Positions 1 to 21,593 of a stretch of DNA of 64,000 bases are shown piece by piece. Within the stretch, counting starts at the first letter, position 1. Each line of letters opens with the position of its first letter. The notes under the pieces were generated by a model. The model ran no database searches. It saw only the letters and a list, made by a program, of their open reading frames with translations, and had not been told where the DNA came from. The stretch comes from Microcebus murinus (taxonomy: Eukaryota > Chordata > Mammalia > Primates > Cheirogaleidae): NCBI RefSeq assembly GCF_040939455.1, contig NC_134122.1:27497501-27561500 (forward strand), read 5' to 3'. The position numbers and the translations under genes are program-made.

Positions 1-448
1 TTTACAAGTTAGTGAGGATTGGCTGAATTGTACAAGAAAAATGGAATTTCCAAGTAGCCTTAACTTAATAACAGATCTGTCTTTTATTTGCTGGTCTGGT
101 TTGCTTGATTAGCAAATGTGGGTGGGGAATAATATTGGCAGCACTTTTTGGGGGAGGTTATTAATTTGTTTTCAATTAAGCATTGTATCATACACAATTG
201 TTAGTGGGGCAGACCTAAATTTGTATTTCTAAAAGGTGTCTAGGTTGTTGGTCAGAGCTATTGTAATATGTAAAGGCATTAATTTGAAAACCCCAAGTGG
301 TTAAGACTTCTTTTTTTAAAATCTTGGCTGGAATGCCATAAGTAGTGAGTTTTATCACACCACCAGTAGTCAGCAGATTCAAAGTAGGCAGAGGAAAAAA
401 CAATAACTGTTAACACTATATTGCAGGTTTTTAAAAAATGACCATTTG

Positions 449-727
449 GCTGAGGCGGGCAGATCGCTTGAGGTCAGGAGTTTGAAACCAGCCTGAGCAA
501 GAGCAAGACCCCGTCTCTACTATAAATAGAAAGAAATTAATTGGCCAAATAATATATATAGAAAAAATCAGCCAGGCATGGTGGCGCATGCCTGTAGTCC
601 CAGCCACTCAGGAGGCTGAGGCAGCAGGATTGCTTGAGCCCAGGAGTTTGAGGTTGCTGTGAGCTAGGCTGATGCCACTCTAGCCTGGGCAACAAAGCGA
701 TCCTGTGTCTCAAAAAAAAAAAAAAAA
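449..727 (+). mobile_element. Alu (5'-truncated, strepsirrhine type)
   Basis: Starts at GCTGAGGCGGGCAGATCGC and ends in a poly-A tail. Flanks repeat AAAATGACCATTTG as target duplication (ending 448 and 737). Intronic to ZNF789 or upstream of it. Confidence 0.92.
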
Positions 728-1673
728 TGACCATTTGAGATCTGAATTTTCCTTGGTGTAATTTACCCATCAGTTTAAAAATGCATACAAGAATGGGCCA
801 TAATATGTAGCTGGTTGGAGTCCCAGAGAATCTAGCAGATTTTAATATTAGAGAATCCCATTCCATTTCTTCTTCTTCTTTTTTTTTTTTTCCACACTGT
901 CTGATCGTTCAGCATACATCCATTTCTTCTTAATCTCTCCAGACCAAAGAAAATCCTGTATATCTGTCAGGGAATGTCAGGCGTTTAGACCAGTGTTTTA
1001 GAGGGTGACAACTGTCCTAGTGGCTTTTAATTAGTCATCTTGCACTCACCACCCAGACTGTTTATTTTTGCTTTTGGAAGATTTTCAGAAACAAGCAAGG
1101 GAAAAGAGTCAAACCAAACTGAAAGAAAACAAGATAAGAGTGTACAGAAAAACTTTAACCTACACATGCAGATCAAACAAAATGTTAAACTAGGCACACA
1201 CACTAGACTGAAAGTAAATTCACCAGAAGACATGTCTTACAGACAGAATGTATAATCAATTCCATTGAAATCAAGAGTACTTAATCCAGAAAGGCTCTTG
1301 TCTTTATACCAGAAAGGACTTACCAGAAAAGACAAGAAGTCTTTTATCATCCTTGGAGAATGTATGGTCTTTTGTTAAGGCAGCCCTTATCCAAACAAGA
1401 TCTCGAATAATATGGAAAAACCTTTATCACAAAGAGGGAGGTTGGGCCTCAGTCTCATGGGGCAAAGAAGGTGAGCCGTGGAGGTGGAAGGCTCACAAGG
1501 GCTCCAGAGAGTGGAGGACTGCACACCACTTCCAGGAATTGCCTATTCCTTTCTATAGTCATCAAGGTCCTGTTTCTGACATCCCTGAGAATAACCAAAT
1601 TGAATTTGTAATTACTTCTTTGTACATATGTAGCCTGAAATTTCCACTAATGATTGGAAAATTGATCGTGAGA

Positions 1674-2290
1674 TGTGGCAATAAATGAAGAGCACCAAAC
1701 AAGAAGAAGCAAAGGCTCTTTATTCAGAGCTCCCTATATCAAGGGAGTTGGCCGTCGTCACTGTGCTTGGCAGATATTCAAAGGCAGGCAGAGGATAGCT
1801 TTATAGTGAAAAAAGGGAAGGCCCAGTGTGTCCTCTTTGGAGGTTTTTGGCTTGAGGAAGCTGGCTGACTGAATCACCTAGGTTAACCAGAAGTGGGGTA
1901 TCCTTTGTGATTGATAGGGGAGCATATTTGACTTTCTCCTGTTGGTTCTAAATGGAAGGGGGCTGGAGGGCAAAAATCTGGGTGAAGCTGCCAGTTACTG
2001 ACCAAGTCCTGATTTGGGGCCCATGGCTGAGATGCTGTGGTTTGGCTTCCGGAGCTGGTTGTTGCAGGTTGTAGATCAGAGTTCTATTTTTTATATGTGG
2101 TCTGCTGTTGTCCCTTTGGGTATGTGGTCTCTCAGTGAGGTGCTGCAGGACATGCTCTGGGGAGGAAGGGGAGGGGAGGGCAGGGCCATAGGTTCCCTAG
2201 GTTAAAGCTTTAGAATTGATCTAGCTTTAGAAATTCCTAGAAGATTATAGTAGTGGCTCATTCATTTTATCACATGTTCCAACACCAAAC
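1674..2290 (-). mobile_element. ERV-type LTR, degenerate
   Basis: In the minus sense it has an AATAAAGAGCC polyadenylation signal followed by a short T-rich U5 that ends in CCACA (plus strand 1674, TGTGG). The U3 end is not precisely located. No target duplication was established. Family not assigned. Confidence 0.5.
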
Positions 2291-2458
2291 AGAGTGACTT
2301 TATATTAAGTAAGTTTTGTCTGTGGGTCCTACTGGAACTCCTGGTCCCCAGTCTGCCTAGCGAGAGGGCTTTAGTGAGGGCTGGCCTTACTGGTTATCTT
2401 TTTCTTCCTCTAGCCCAGCCCAGCGGCCTGGATCCTACCCCTTGTCAAAGACCAGGCC

Positions 2459-11128
<8,670 letters not shown>

Positions 11129-11211
11129 TATTAACTGGAACTGACACCATTTAAAGACTAGGACTTACCATGTACTGCAAGTATGTATAACTTGATTGTT
11201 TCATGAAATGC

Positions 11212-11217
11212 AATAAA
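11212..11217 (+). terminator. ZNF789: ZNF789 polyadenylation signal
   Basis: An AATAAA lies 84 nt after the stop codon and is the first one in sense downstream of the CDS. A T-rich and GT-containing stretch follows at about 11230-11330. The short 3' UTR is inferred; more distal sites cannot be excluded. Confidence 0.6.
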
Positions 11218-12190
11218 CAGAACTGAAATGGCTTTTCTTTGGGGACCCTATTTTTGTAGCCAAAGTTCTGCTGGGGTCAAGAATCACTTAATAGAAAATG
11301 TTAATAAGCTGTTGTGTCTGCTGTCTCTGGAACCCTCCATACCCTTGTTCTCTCCAGTCTAGTTAAGGCAGAAGGAGGCTTAGAAGCTTTACCTTGTAGT
11401 CCTCCAGGCTGGGGACCGTTTCATGCATTGTGAACAATTTAAGAATGCCTTTTCTGGGTTTCATAGAAAAATGACCTGCCTAATGCATAGACTTAAGAAA
11501 AACAAACTAAGCGCTACTCGCTAGTAAGTGGTTAGGAGGAAGAATTGCTAAAATTATCTATGAAGTAAAATTAATGTGCTAGTAGATTCTAGTAAGAGTC
11601 CAAGTCAGTGTTTGTAGCATAATCTGTGGGTGCCCTGCCTGTGTCCCTGGGGCCTTACCCCTTCCTGTGGGCTTCATCTGACTTGCGGCGTCTGCACCTC
11701 TTGGCCTGTGGGGTAATAACACATCCTGGGGGCAGCCCTCAACCAGTCAGTGATTGGAATTTGATAGATTCTGATTCTCCCTCCCCATGTGTGCAGAGCA
11801 TCTCTGCAGCATGAGTTTTATACTGTTTCCAGAATTTCCTCGTGGAATTACACTCACTTGCTGTGGTAGTTGCCTCATTAGCTGTCCCCGCTTCTGTGTT
11901 TCTTCTACAAGTGTTGCAGCACCTCCCCCACAGATCATTTATTCCTGGAGCCTAATTTGCTATGCCCCTCTCTGCTTGGAGAGCTGAAGGTTTGTGAATC
12001 TAAAGAGAGCAGATGGACCAGCTTGAGCCAGTTTTCTGTGGACTCAGCCTTGGATCTGCTTTTCATAGTTCCCCAGTCTCCATGGTGGTTTTGAGCCAAG
12101 CTTCTCTCTCACTGGCCTATTTCTTCCTCAGTCTGAAGTGTCAAGTTATTTGGTTTAGGGAAATCCAATTTGTCAGCATACCACCTACCT
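11218..12190. other. Intergenic, nothing recognised
   Basis: Unique-looking sequence after ZNF789. No splice-linked open frame, RNA gene or clear repeat seen. Confidence 0.5.
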
Positions 12191-13230
12191 ATTTATGCCT
12201 GGACAATATGTTACTTAGTTTTGCCTTTTGTGGAATGTTACCTGTGTGGCATCATACTCTGTTCTTGCCCTGAACATGTGTTTTTGAGATTCATCCCTAT
12301 TTCTGTGTAAGTGTGATTCAGTCATGACTCCAAGATACTGAGTATTCCATTGTGGGCGTATAGCACAATTCATGCATTTATTCATTTGTCAATGGGCTTT
12401 TAGGTGGTATCCAGTTTGGGGTTACTATGAAAACATGTCTCCTAGTTCCTTGTGAAAGGACCTAGAAATAAGATAACTAATTTTCATAATAGGACGTAAG
12501 ATATATACATTTTCAACTTTAAGAAGTAATGCCAGGCTGGGCACAGTGGCTCACGCCTGTAATCCTAGCACTCTGGGAGGCGGAGGTGGGAGGATCGCTC
12601 AAGGTCAGGAGTTCGAAACCAGCCTGAGCAAGAGTGAGACCCCATGTCTACTAAAAATAGAAATAATTAGTTGGCCAACTAAAAGTATATAGAAAAAATT
12701 AGCCAGGCATGGTGATGCATGCATGTAGTCCCAGCTACTCGGGAGGCTGAGGCAAGAAGATTGCTTGAGCCCAGGAGTTTGAGGTTGCTGTGACCTAGGC
12801 TGACGCCATGGCACTCTAGCCGGGGCAATAAATTGAGACTCTGTCTTGAAAAAAAAAACAAAAAAAAGAGAAGAAGAAGAAGTAATGCCAAACTGTTGTC
12901 CATAAATGAAACAGTTTACACTCCCAACAGCAATAGATTAGAATTCCCACCACTCTATATCTTTGTCAGTACTTGTAGTTGACACGTTTTTAAAGATTTG
13001 TTAATCTGTAAGATGTGAAATAGTATCTAATTATGGCTTAATTTGCATTTCTGTTTTTACTAACGTAACTGAGCATCTTTCTGTTTTAATGGGCTATGCT
13101 TCCCAATTTGTCTGTCTTTTTCTAATTTTAATGTAGTTGAATTTATTGACCTTTTCTAGGGAATGTTTTTTGAGTCTTGTGGTTTGCTATGAGTTTATCA
13201 AAAGTTTTTTTTTTTTTCCTTCCTAGGCAG
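12190..13230 (-). mobile_element. Old L1 fragment, antisense, split by an Alu
   Basis: Segments such as CAATGGGCTTTTAGGTGGTA (before the Alu) and TTACACTCCCAACAGCAATA, ATTTGCATTTCTGTTTTTAC (after it) are typical antisense L1M 3' sequence. The Alu at 12535 interrupts it. Confidence 0.6.
12535..12876 (+). mobile_element. Alu, full-length dimer
   Basis: GGCTGGGCACAGTGGCTCAC to an A-rich tail. Exact target duplication AAGAAGTAATGCCA. Has ACTAAAAATAG and lacks the ACTC insertion, the older strepsirrhine form. Confidence 0.95.
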
Positions 13231-13530
13231 ACAGTGTGATCCATTTCATAGCAAGTATTGTTGTTAAACATGGCTGGGTGCCTGAGTTCCAACCAATGGA
13301 ACAGGAATGGAAACAATGTACGCCACTTCCTGGTTTGGCCTTTGATAACTATCTCACATCTCCAAGCTCTTTTTCCAGTGGAGACCAGAAATCCGCGGGA
13401 GATCTTGGAAGCCATGTATTGAAGATGGCAGATGTCCTCTTTGGAGGAGAGCCACTGCCAGTCATGGGCATTTGCCTCAAACTGTTAAATGGGTAAAAAC
13501 TAAATTTGTATTCTGTTTGAGCAACCATAC

Positions 13531-13909
13531 TGTAAGGTTTTTTGGCGGCAGCGAAAGAAACAGACAGAGAGAAAGAGTGGGGCCAAACAACATGGCTTTA
13601 TTTAGTGCTCCTGGACAAGGTTCTGGGGCCCCAAGAGAGGGGGGCCCCAGAAGTTACCTCCGTTTGAAGGGGGTGAGGCCTTTTATGCCGTTTGGGCTGA
13701 GCTAGAGACTTGGTGGGAAGAGCTGGGGTGACCTTTGGTGGTCATTGAGAAATAGGAGGGGCTGACAGTATTTGCAGAATCCAGGAGCTAAAACTTTCTT
13801 ATCTGGTTGTGGTAGTTTTCAGCAGAGCAGTCATCCTTGGCAGGTCTGGTCTCATCAGCCTTTTCTTTTTTGATCTAGGAAAGGGAGGGGGCCCACCACC
13901 AGCCTTACA
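13531..13909 (-). mobile_element. Solo ERV LTR with perfect 5-bp target duplication
   Basis: A 379-bp element with terminal TGTAAGG...CCTTACA and CATAC directly repeated on both sides. In the minus sense it has a TATA-like CATAAAAGG (about 13679-13687), then AATAAA at 13602-13597 about 80 bp later, and a T-rich U5. No internal retroviral genes are present, so it is the product of LTR-LTR recombination. Gammaretrovirus-like (class I) assignment is inferred from the 5-bp duplication (some class I use 4) and structure. Confidence 0.85.
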
Positions 13910-13951
13910 CATACCTTTTGGAGTCTGTTAAAACTGTTATCTTTAAGCTAA

Positions 13952-14652
<701 letters not shown>

Positions 14653-14789
14653 GATGTATTTTTTTATTAATCTGAGGTCAGAACAATATCTCTTTATATT
14701 TTCTTCGAAATGACCAAAAGCATTTCAGTGAAGAACTGAATGAATTATTGAATGAATAACTAAACTTGGTCTTTCAGCAGTTCCTGTCT

Positions 14790-15172
14790 GGTATGAGCTG
14801 AATTATTCAAATGTTGAAGTTCTAACCCCCATTACCTCAGAATGTGACTGTATTTGTAGATAAGGTCATTAGAGAGGTAATTACATTAAAGTGAGGTCAT
14901 TAGTGTGGGCTTTCCCCCAATATAAATGGTGTGAATTTTCTAAAAGAGGGAAATTGGATATAGACCTACCTCTACAGAGGGACAACCATGTGAAGAGAAA
15001 GGGAGAAGGTGACCATCTATCTACAAGCCATGGAGAGAGACCTCAGAAGGAACCAATCCTGCCAACACCTTGATCTTGGCCTTCCAGTCTCCAGAACTGT
15101 GAGAAAATTAATTTATGTTTTTTAAGCCACCCAGTCTGTGGCACATTATTATGGCAGCCCTAGCAAACTAAG
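14790..15172 (+). mobile_element. MLT1-type MaLR LTR
   Basis: TTCTAACCCCCATTACCTCA, ACCTTGATCTTGGCCTTCCA and AGAACTGTGAGAAAATTAAT followed by TTAAGCCACCCAGTCTGTGG match MLT1 LTRs. Confidence 0.8.
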
Positions 15173-15904
15173 ATGATTATGGAAAGAGTCTGTCTAGCTA
15201 AATATATAGTACTAATGTCTATTTCTCATGCAGTAGGTAAGTTATGATGGTCCTTACAATTTCCATGTCACTGGGTCTCACTCAATCACCTGGACAACCC
15301 CATTGTCCTCAATCCCCTGCAGATCCAGGACCTTAGCTCTTCTTGTTCTAGCTGGGTGACTACAGCAGGTACAAATGGGAAATGAGAAGCCTGTTCATGG
15401 GTAAGCAAAAGGAACTTTTTGATTCAAACTGGCTAGTCAGCTCGAAGTCAAGCATACTTTAGGTGGCAAAGGGAAGCAGATCAAGAAATGTTACAAATAT
15501 CCAGGAGAGCAAATACGACAATAACTTTTTTATGTTTTATTATATAAAAAAATAAGAAGCCCCTCTATAGAAGAAGAGGGGGTAGAAGTGGCCTTAATCA
15601 GAACTCACAACTGCAAACAAAGAATGCCAAAAAGTAGATTTTAGGTCACGTAGGGAATGTTCTTTTCCAGCAAAGCAGGCAGGACCGTGTTCTCAGCAGC
15701 ATTTTTTTACATGTGTCTCTGAATGGTGTCGCCTCCCATATGAGGGCCAGATCCTCAAACGTAATTGTGTCCTGAGTCGATGCAAGTTGGGACTTGCAGA
15801 AAATTACATTTTTGGAGCAATATTAGTGCTTTCTTCTCTGGCTTCTCGATTCTATTTTAGTTGGATATGACAAGAGTGAGCCAATTCATGTGACCAACTT
15901 TCAC

Positions 15905-16026
15905 ATTGACATTTGAGGAAGTGCTTGTGTATTTCACCAGAGAGAAGTGGGAAGACTTAGCTCAGAAGGGTATCTATAGAGATGTAATCCTAGAGAATTA
16001 GGTAAATACGATGATCCTGGCCTTGC
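15905..16026 (+). pseudogene. Dead KRAB-A exon, paralogue of the ZNF789 KRAB exon
   Basis: One frame reads [31 protein letters not shown], then stop (TAG 15999-16001), then VNTMILA. It aligns with ZNF789 [37 protein letters not shown]. Lesions visible: loss of two codons (DW) and a stop at the conserved Tyr of LENYRN. An acceptor-like pyrimidine tract is weak. About 79 nt downstream starts the same DNA-transposon remnant that begins about 82 nt after the ZNF789 KRAB exon, so the unit is a segmental duplicate. No finger array clearly belongs to it. Confidence 0.85.
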
Positions 16027-16088
16027 TTTTGTGTTCATATACGTAATGTTCAAGGCCAATATATATAAATGTCCACTATTCCTTTTTT

Positions 16089-16400
16089 CAATTCCAAAAT
16101 CCAGAAAGCTCTGAAAACAAAAATGTTTTCTCATACCCCATTAGGTCACCAAACCTCAGCTGACCTGAACTCCTCTGTTGGTGAAACAGATTTTTTATAG
16201 TCTTTATCCTGATTGGCATGCATAATTGCACATTGTGTTCCAGAAATATTGTTGAATTATGGAGTACTGGCCCAAACCCCTATGTGATATTATGTAATAT
16301 ACCTTATCTTTCTGAAAACTGAGAAATTCTGATTTTTGTAAGACATATAGTACAAAGACTTTAGATCAGGGATTGTGGACGTGTGTGTAGTGGAGTATTT
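16089..16400 (-). mobile_element. Tigger-like remnant (copy beside the dead KRAB exon)
   Basis: TTCCAAAATCCAGAAAGCTC parallels TTCCAGAATCAAAAAAGGCT at 5683. CCCAAACCCCTATGTGATAT parallels CCAAACCCTATAGGGGATAG. It ends in TTAGATCAGGGATTGTGGAC. Orientation and offset from the KRAB exon match the ZNF789 copy. Confidence 0.6.
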
Positions 16401-17061
16401 AAAGCTCAGAGTAATGTTAACCTCCACAACCTTTCCCAGAAGATGGTCCTAGAGAGGGGCACATATCACAGCAGTGAAGTCCACCACTACTAGACTGATA
16501 ATTACTCCATCCAAGGACTTCTTTCCCCCAACTGCCAAGTGGAAGCCATAAATGTGCCTCCCGGATAGAGGAGAAAATGGCAGGTTGGTTCGCTGATAGT
16601 AACTCTCAGTCATAGGATGAAAGCCGGCTTGGAAATCAGCAGGAATTTGGCCAGATGAAAGACTGAATCACAGGCAGTACACTGGGGAGAAGAACTATCA
16701 CAGAAGTAGACTAAAGACAAAAGAGCTAGAAACTAAAGGCTCTGAGGATCCTTAGGGATTCCTGGGCTGTGCCTGCCCCTCCCTGCAGCCACGTAGCCTA
16801 TCAGGTGTGCCTGGGGCAGTTGAAAGTGATTAGTATGGAGAGCCAAGTGTGATAAGCCATTTGCTCACCAACAGGTTCCAGGCCAGGAGGGCCAAGACAG
16901 AGGCTTTAATCCAGCCACTCAAAGTGGCAGTTTTGGTATCTGGGTCCTAGATCATGCTGCCATGGTCAACAAATAATTTCAGGATCCATTGTCACGTGTC
17001 CTGGGGCCACAGTGGTCTCCAGAAGGTAGGGAGGGTGGGAAGAGGGGTTGCAGTAGTTTAG

Positions 17062-17099
<38 letters not shown>

Positions 17100-17451
17100 C
17101 CCAGCCATCACCTACCCCCTCTGCTGACTAGTGGGGAGCCCTGCCCTGTGCCCTCTCTAGGAACTGTGGCAGCTTTACAGCTCTTGGTTCCTGCACCTGG
17201 GCCCTTCCCTTTTAACTCTCAGCTGCTGCCCTTGGGACCTGGAAACCCTGAGCAAAGCATGATTATTTTCAATAACCTGAAAATTATTAGGACAAATGTG
17301 CTATGACAATAGTTGTAAGTGACTTTATAATCCTTTCAGCTCCAATCAGGTCTTCTATCACTCATTTAACAAAATCTAGATTTCCTGTTATGCAGGATTC
17401 TGTGCTAGGTGCTGTGGGAGAATAGGATGAGTAATAAGGCTGTTCCTCACT
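16401..17451. other. Intergenic, mostly unrecognised
   Basis: No intact gene. A short zinc-finger-like trace (HRQYTGEKNYH) lies near 16670-16710. The poly-G run at 17063 is listed separately. Confidence 0.45.
17063..17097 (+). repeat. Poly-G run of 35 nt
   Basis: An uninterrupted run of G from 17063 to 17097. Very long for mammalian DNA; potential G-quadruplex, or an assembly/sequencing artefact in length. Confidence 0.9.
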
Positions 17452-17862
17452 GCTATGGACTGAATTGTCCCTGAAAATTTCTATGTGAAATCCTGACTCC
17501 CAGTGGCAGAGTATTTGGAGATGGAAGCTTAAGTAGGAACATAAATGATGTGATAAAAACAAACAAACAAAAAAACTAAATGAGGTCATAAGGGGGGCTC
17601 TAATCCTTATAGGGTCTTCTGTCTTATAAGAAGAGGAAGGGTCACCAGAGATGTCTCCATACATACACATAGGAAAGGCCTTGTGAGGACACAGCCAGCT
17701 GGCTGTCATCTACAAACCAGGAAGAAAGGCTTCATCAGAAACCTACCTTGTTACCTTTCTTGATCTTGGATTTCTAGCCTTCAGAACTGTGAGAAAATAA
17801 ATGTCTGTTGTTCAAGTCCCCAGTGCATGGTATTTTGTTATCATAGCATGAACAGACTAAGA
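17452..17862 (+). mobile_element. MLT1-type MaLR LTR
   Basis: CTATGGACTGAATTGTCCCT, TCTTGATCTTGGATTTCTAG, AGAACTGTGAGAAAATAAAT, with a GACAGACTAAGAC-like end. An (AAAC)n stretch occurs internally. Confidence 0.8.
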
Positions 17863-17950
17863 CACCCTTTACAATCTAGGGATCAGAGATGGCATGTGCA
17901 CATTCATTGTATGTAACAGTTTGCATGGTAAGCCTAAAAGTAGTGTTGGC

Positions 17951-18306
17951 CATGGTCTGAATGTTGGTGTCCCTGTCCCCACCCCCAAATTCATATGTTG
18001 GAACCTAATACCCAATGTGATAGTATTAGGAGATGGGCATGTGGGAAGTGATTCACCTTCAGGAATGGCATTAGTGACCTTACAGAAGAGGCTGCAGTGA
18101 GTTCCCTTGTCCCTTCCTCCACGTGAGTACACAGCATCCTTGAGGCAGACAGCCAGCCTTCACCAGACATGAAATATACTAGCACCTTGATTTTGGACTT
18201 CCCAGCCTCTAGAACTGTAAGCAATAAATTTGGTTTTTTTTTTTGTGTGTGTGTAACTTATCAAGTCTAAGGTATTTTGTTGTAGCAGTCCTACTGGAGT
18301 AAGACA
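17951..18306 (+). mobile_element. MLT1/MST-type MaLR LTR
   Basis: ATGGTCTGAATGTTGGTGTC, CATATGTTGGAACCTAATAC, CACCTTGATTTTGGACTTCC, end CTACTGGAGTAAGACAG. Second in a tandem pair with the LTR at 17452. Confidence 0.8.
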
Positions 18307-19130
18307 GTGCTATAGTTACGCAAATATTTTGGGGCAGAATGATTGAGAAGCAATATTTTAAAACTGTTTTATGAGTGGAGTTTTTCCTTTGTTGATTTGG
18401 TGGTTTGGGGCTGGGGAACGGGAGCTGAGTTCCCAAGCAGAGGGAGCACTTTGACCAAAGGTATATTCCACATGGAGATGTGGAAAATTCAAGTACTACA
18501 TGGGCAACAGTAAACGTCTGTAGCAGAGGTAGAAGAGGAAGATAAAAATGAGGGGGGGGGGTACTAAAAATGCAGAGAAGACAGTGCATTGTATGTTTGT
18601 GGAGTTCCTATAATAAAAGAACTAGGATCAGTTCCCTGTGCCAGGTTATATATGACTGTTGCTGACTAGGTATATCACCTTAGGTAAATAACCCTGACAT
18701 GCTTGGGGAAAACACTGGCATACCTTACAAGGTTTTTATCTCCTTGGATTCCTATATGAGAAATGCTATAAAATAGTAGAGCTAAGAACTGTAGGCACAG
18801 AAGCAAAATTATATAACTATCTTCTTTTTCCAAAATGATATAGCTCCTGGCCTACTTGAGCTGAAACCATGTACACATCTGCTCACCCTCAGCCCAGTGC
18901 TCTGAATCCCATCTCAGATAAAGTTCTCAGCAGGATACCCTAAAGCCTCAATGCGCCTACCCAGTCTCACAATTCCCTTCTGCTGGCTATAAGGAGTCAT
19001 AGGCGAGAACATGTGCCATTATTCTACCATGTCTGAGGTTAGGGGGGTGAGTTCTGGAAGGCAATGGAGTTGGTTTTTGTTTTTGTACATTTAGGGAAAA
19101 AATTAATACTAGGCAAGGAAAGCAAATAGG
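18307..19130. other. Intergenic, nothing recognised
   Basis: AT-rich unique sequence with a short G9 run at about 18553. No gene or clear repeat identified. Confidence 0.5.
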
Positions 19131-19490
19131 AATGTGCATTTACAGCCATAGAATAGTTCCCTCGCTGAGAAATTCTGCTTCTGGGTGTCTAGCCTTAGAT
19201 TCTATGGAACAATCTAAATTATGCTAAAATTATATTCATTAAGATATTCACTATAGCATTGTCCACAATAAAAAATTAGAAATATCCAACAAAAGGAATG
19301 TAATTACATTCACTTGATGGAGAATGATGCAGCTATTAGGCGTAGAGTATGAAGACCTTATGTTAAGATTCTTAAGACAATGTTAAATTTAAGGATATAA
19401 AAGCACTATGATTTTTATTATTTAAAAATATGTGGCATGCAGAACTTTGGAGTAAAAATTAAAAAGCAAAAAAAAAAAAAAATGCGTAGA
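19130..19490 (+). mobile_element. Old L1 3' fragment
   Basis: GAAATTCTGCTTCTGGGTGT, CACTATAGCATTGTCCACAA and GAGAATGATGCAGCTATTAG match the ORF2 end/3' part of L1M. Confidence 0.6.
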
Positions 19491-19824
19491 AAAAACCCAG
19501 AACTATCCAATAATGCCAATAACAGGTAGACAAAAGTGTAGGGATTAATTTTTTCTTCTGTCATTCTTCCAAATATCCAATAATGTGCTTATATTCCTTT
19601 GATTAAAAGAATTAAGGTTCTAACAGAATTGGGATGTAGTACTTGTTATCAATGTGCAGAAATGGAAAGGTAATAAGATAGTTTGATGCTCTAACCTGAG
19701 TTCTTTCAGAAAATAGTTGTGTGTCTAAAGTTAAGCCCAACAGGGATAACAAAGCCAACCCCATAGCCACCTTGCATCTGTTGGAGGGTGGGAAAAGGCA
19801 GTGCTGAGACATTGAGGAACAATC

Positions 19825-20346
<522 letters not shown>

Positions 20347-20359
20347 CCAGGAACAATCA

Positions 20360-21593
20360 AGTTTTCAACTCAGAGCTCATATTTCTGGCCATGAGGGTGT
20401 GCATGCACCCACTGATTTCCATCACCACTTCTGGGCTCCAGAGCTCACCACTGTAGAGGGAGGCTCCAGCAGGAGCAGGGGGCAAGGAAGATGGGGACAA
20501 GAGACAGTATATGAATTGTGGGGTGGTAGCCACACACTCAGGGGAAGGGGAAAGCTTGCATTTACTATGCAAGCAGTGAAATTACCCCATTGTGGAGTAT
20601 CAAACATGAACCTGTTTCTTGCTTTATAAATGGGGATAACATAGGTTCCTACTTACCTCAGAGGGATGCTTGGAATTCAAACAGAGAAATGTACATCAAT
20701 GCACTTTATGAACAGAGTATTAGATAATGTCAGTTAATATTGCTACTTCTGTGCCCAGTGTCCCCTTCTGGTACATCCCCAAGAAGTCCTGCAGGAGCAC
20801 TTCCTCATATCCCACAGGAAGCAGCCTCTGCAGAAGAGATGTTTGAAGCTGTCTGACATCTTAAGTGCCCAAACACACACAATTTAGTGAAAGGTTTAGT
20901 GATGACCATACAACAAACAAAACTTTTCATGTGAAGGACCCTATTCAATAATCTGTGAAATGGATGCAATGAGAAGAATTAATTGTGTATAGCTGGATGG
21001 GGTTTTTTGTTTGTTTTAAAAGAAATCAAATTACAAAACTGAACTCCTAGGCTCCTACAATGGGAGAGAGGGAGTCTGCAAAATTATATTTTTTCCTTTA
21101 TTTTCCCCAAAATTATAGTTCTAGGTCACAAACTTAACTGACTAAAAAGTAAAAAATATAGTGTCTCTTGTATGTACTGAACTTTACCAGGAGTTTTTAG
21201 GATTATGAAGTAGTGGGAATCTTCTCCACTATCTAAGGAAAGAGGCCATTCTAAGTTACTAAAATGAATTCTTTGGGAAGAAATGGAAGTGGGCAAGATT
21301 TGGTCCAAAAGCAGATGACAAAAGAGTACAGATGACAAGGACAGAAGCCTGTCACATGTCAGCCTTGCTCTTATCATCAGAAGTCTCTTACTGGCACCAG
21401 GTCATCTTTTGGAGAGTTTCCTACTTCCTTATTCCTGTTTACTGAAATACTATCAGAATATGTATTGAGACCCACACTGAACCTATCTGGTGTGAGATAC
21501 CTGAGGAAATATGATCCATGATTGACTGAAATACTATAATGCCAAAGAATGTAGTTCTGGACAATGAAACAAAATACGTCATGCAGGAGCATA
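20360..21593 (-). other. ZNF394: ZNF394 3' UTR and flank
   Basis: No gene recognised apart from the 3' UTR of ZNF394 down to about 21.1 kb. Open frames are short and have no domain. Confidence 0.5.
21097..21102 (-). terminator. ZNF394: Candidate ZNF394 polyadenylation signal
   Basis: The TTTATT on the plus strand reads AATAAA on the minus strand, about 490 nt after the ZNF394 stop. No closer minus-strand AATAAA was noticed. The true 3' end is not shown by the sequence alone. Confidence 0.4.

Noticed and set aside
537..866. Frames with [29 protein letters not shown] peptides
   Set aside because: Well-known translations of antisense Alu; the same holds for those near 9638, 12605, 14023, 29543, 52033 and 55402.
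16989..17306. Frame spanning the poly-G run
   Set aside because: The run simply encodes glycine; no support for coding.
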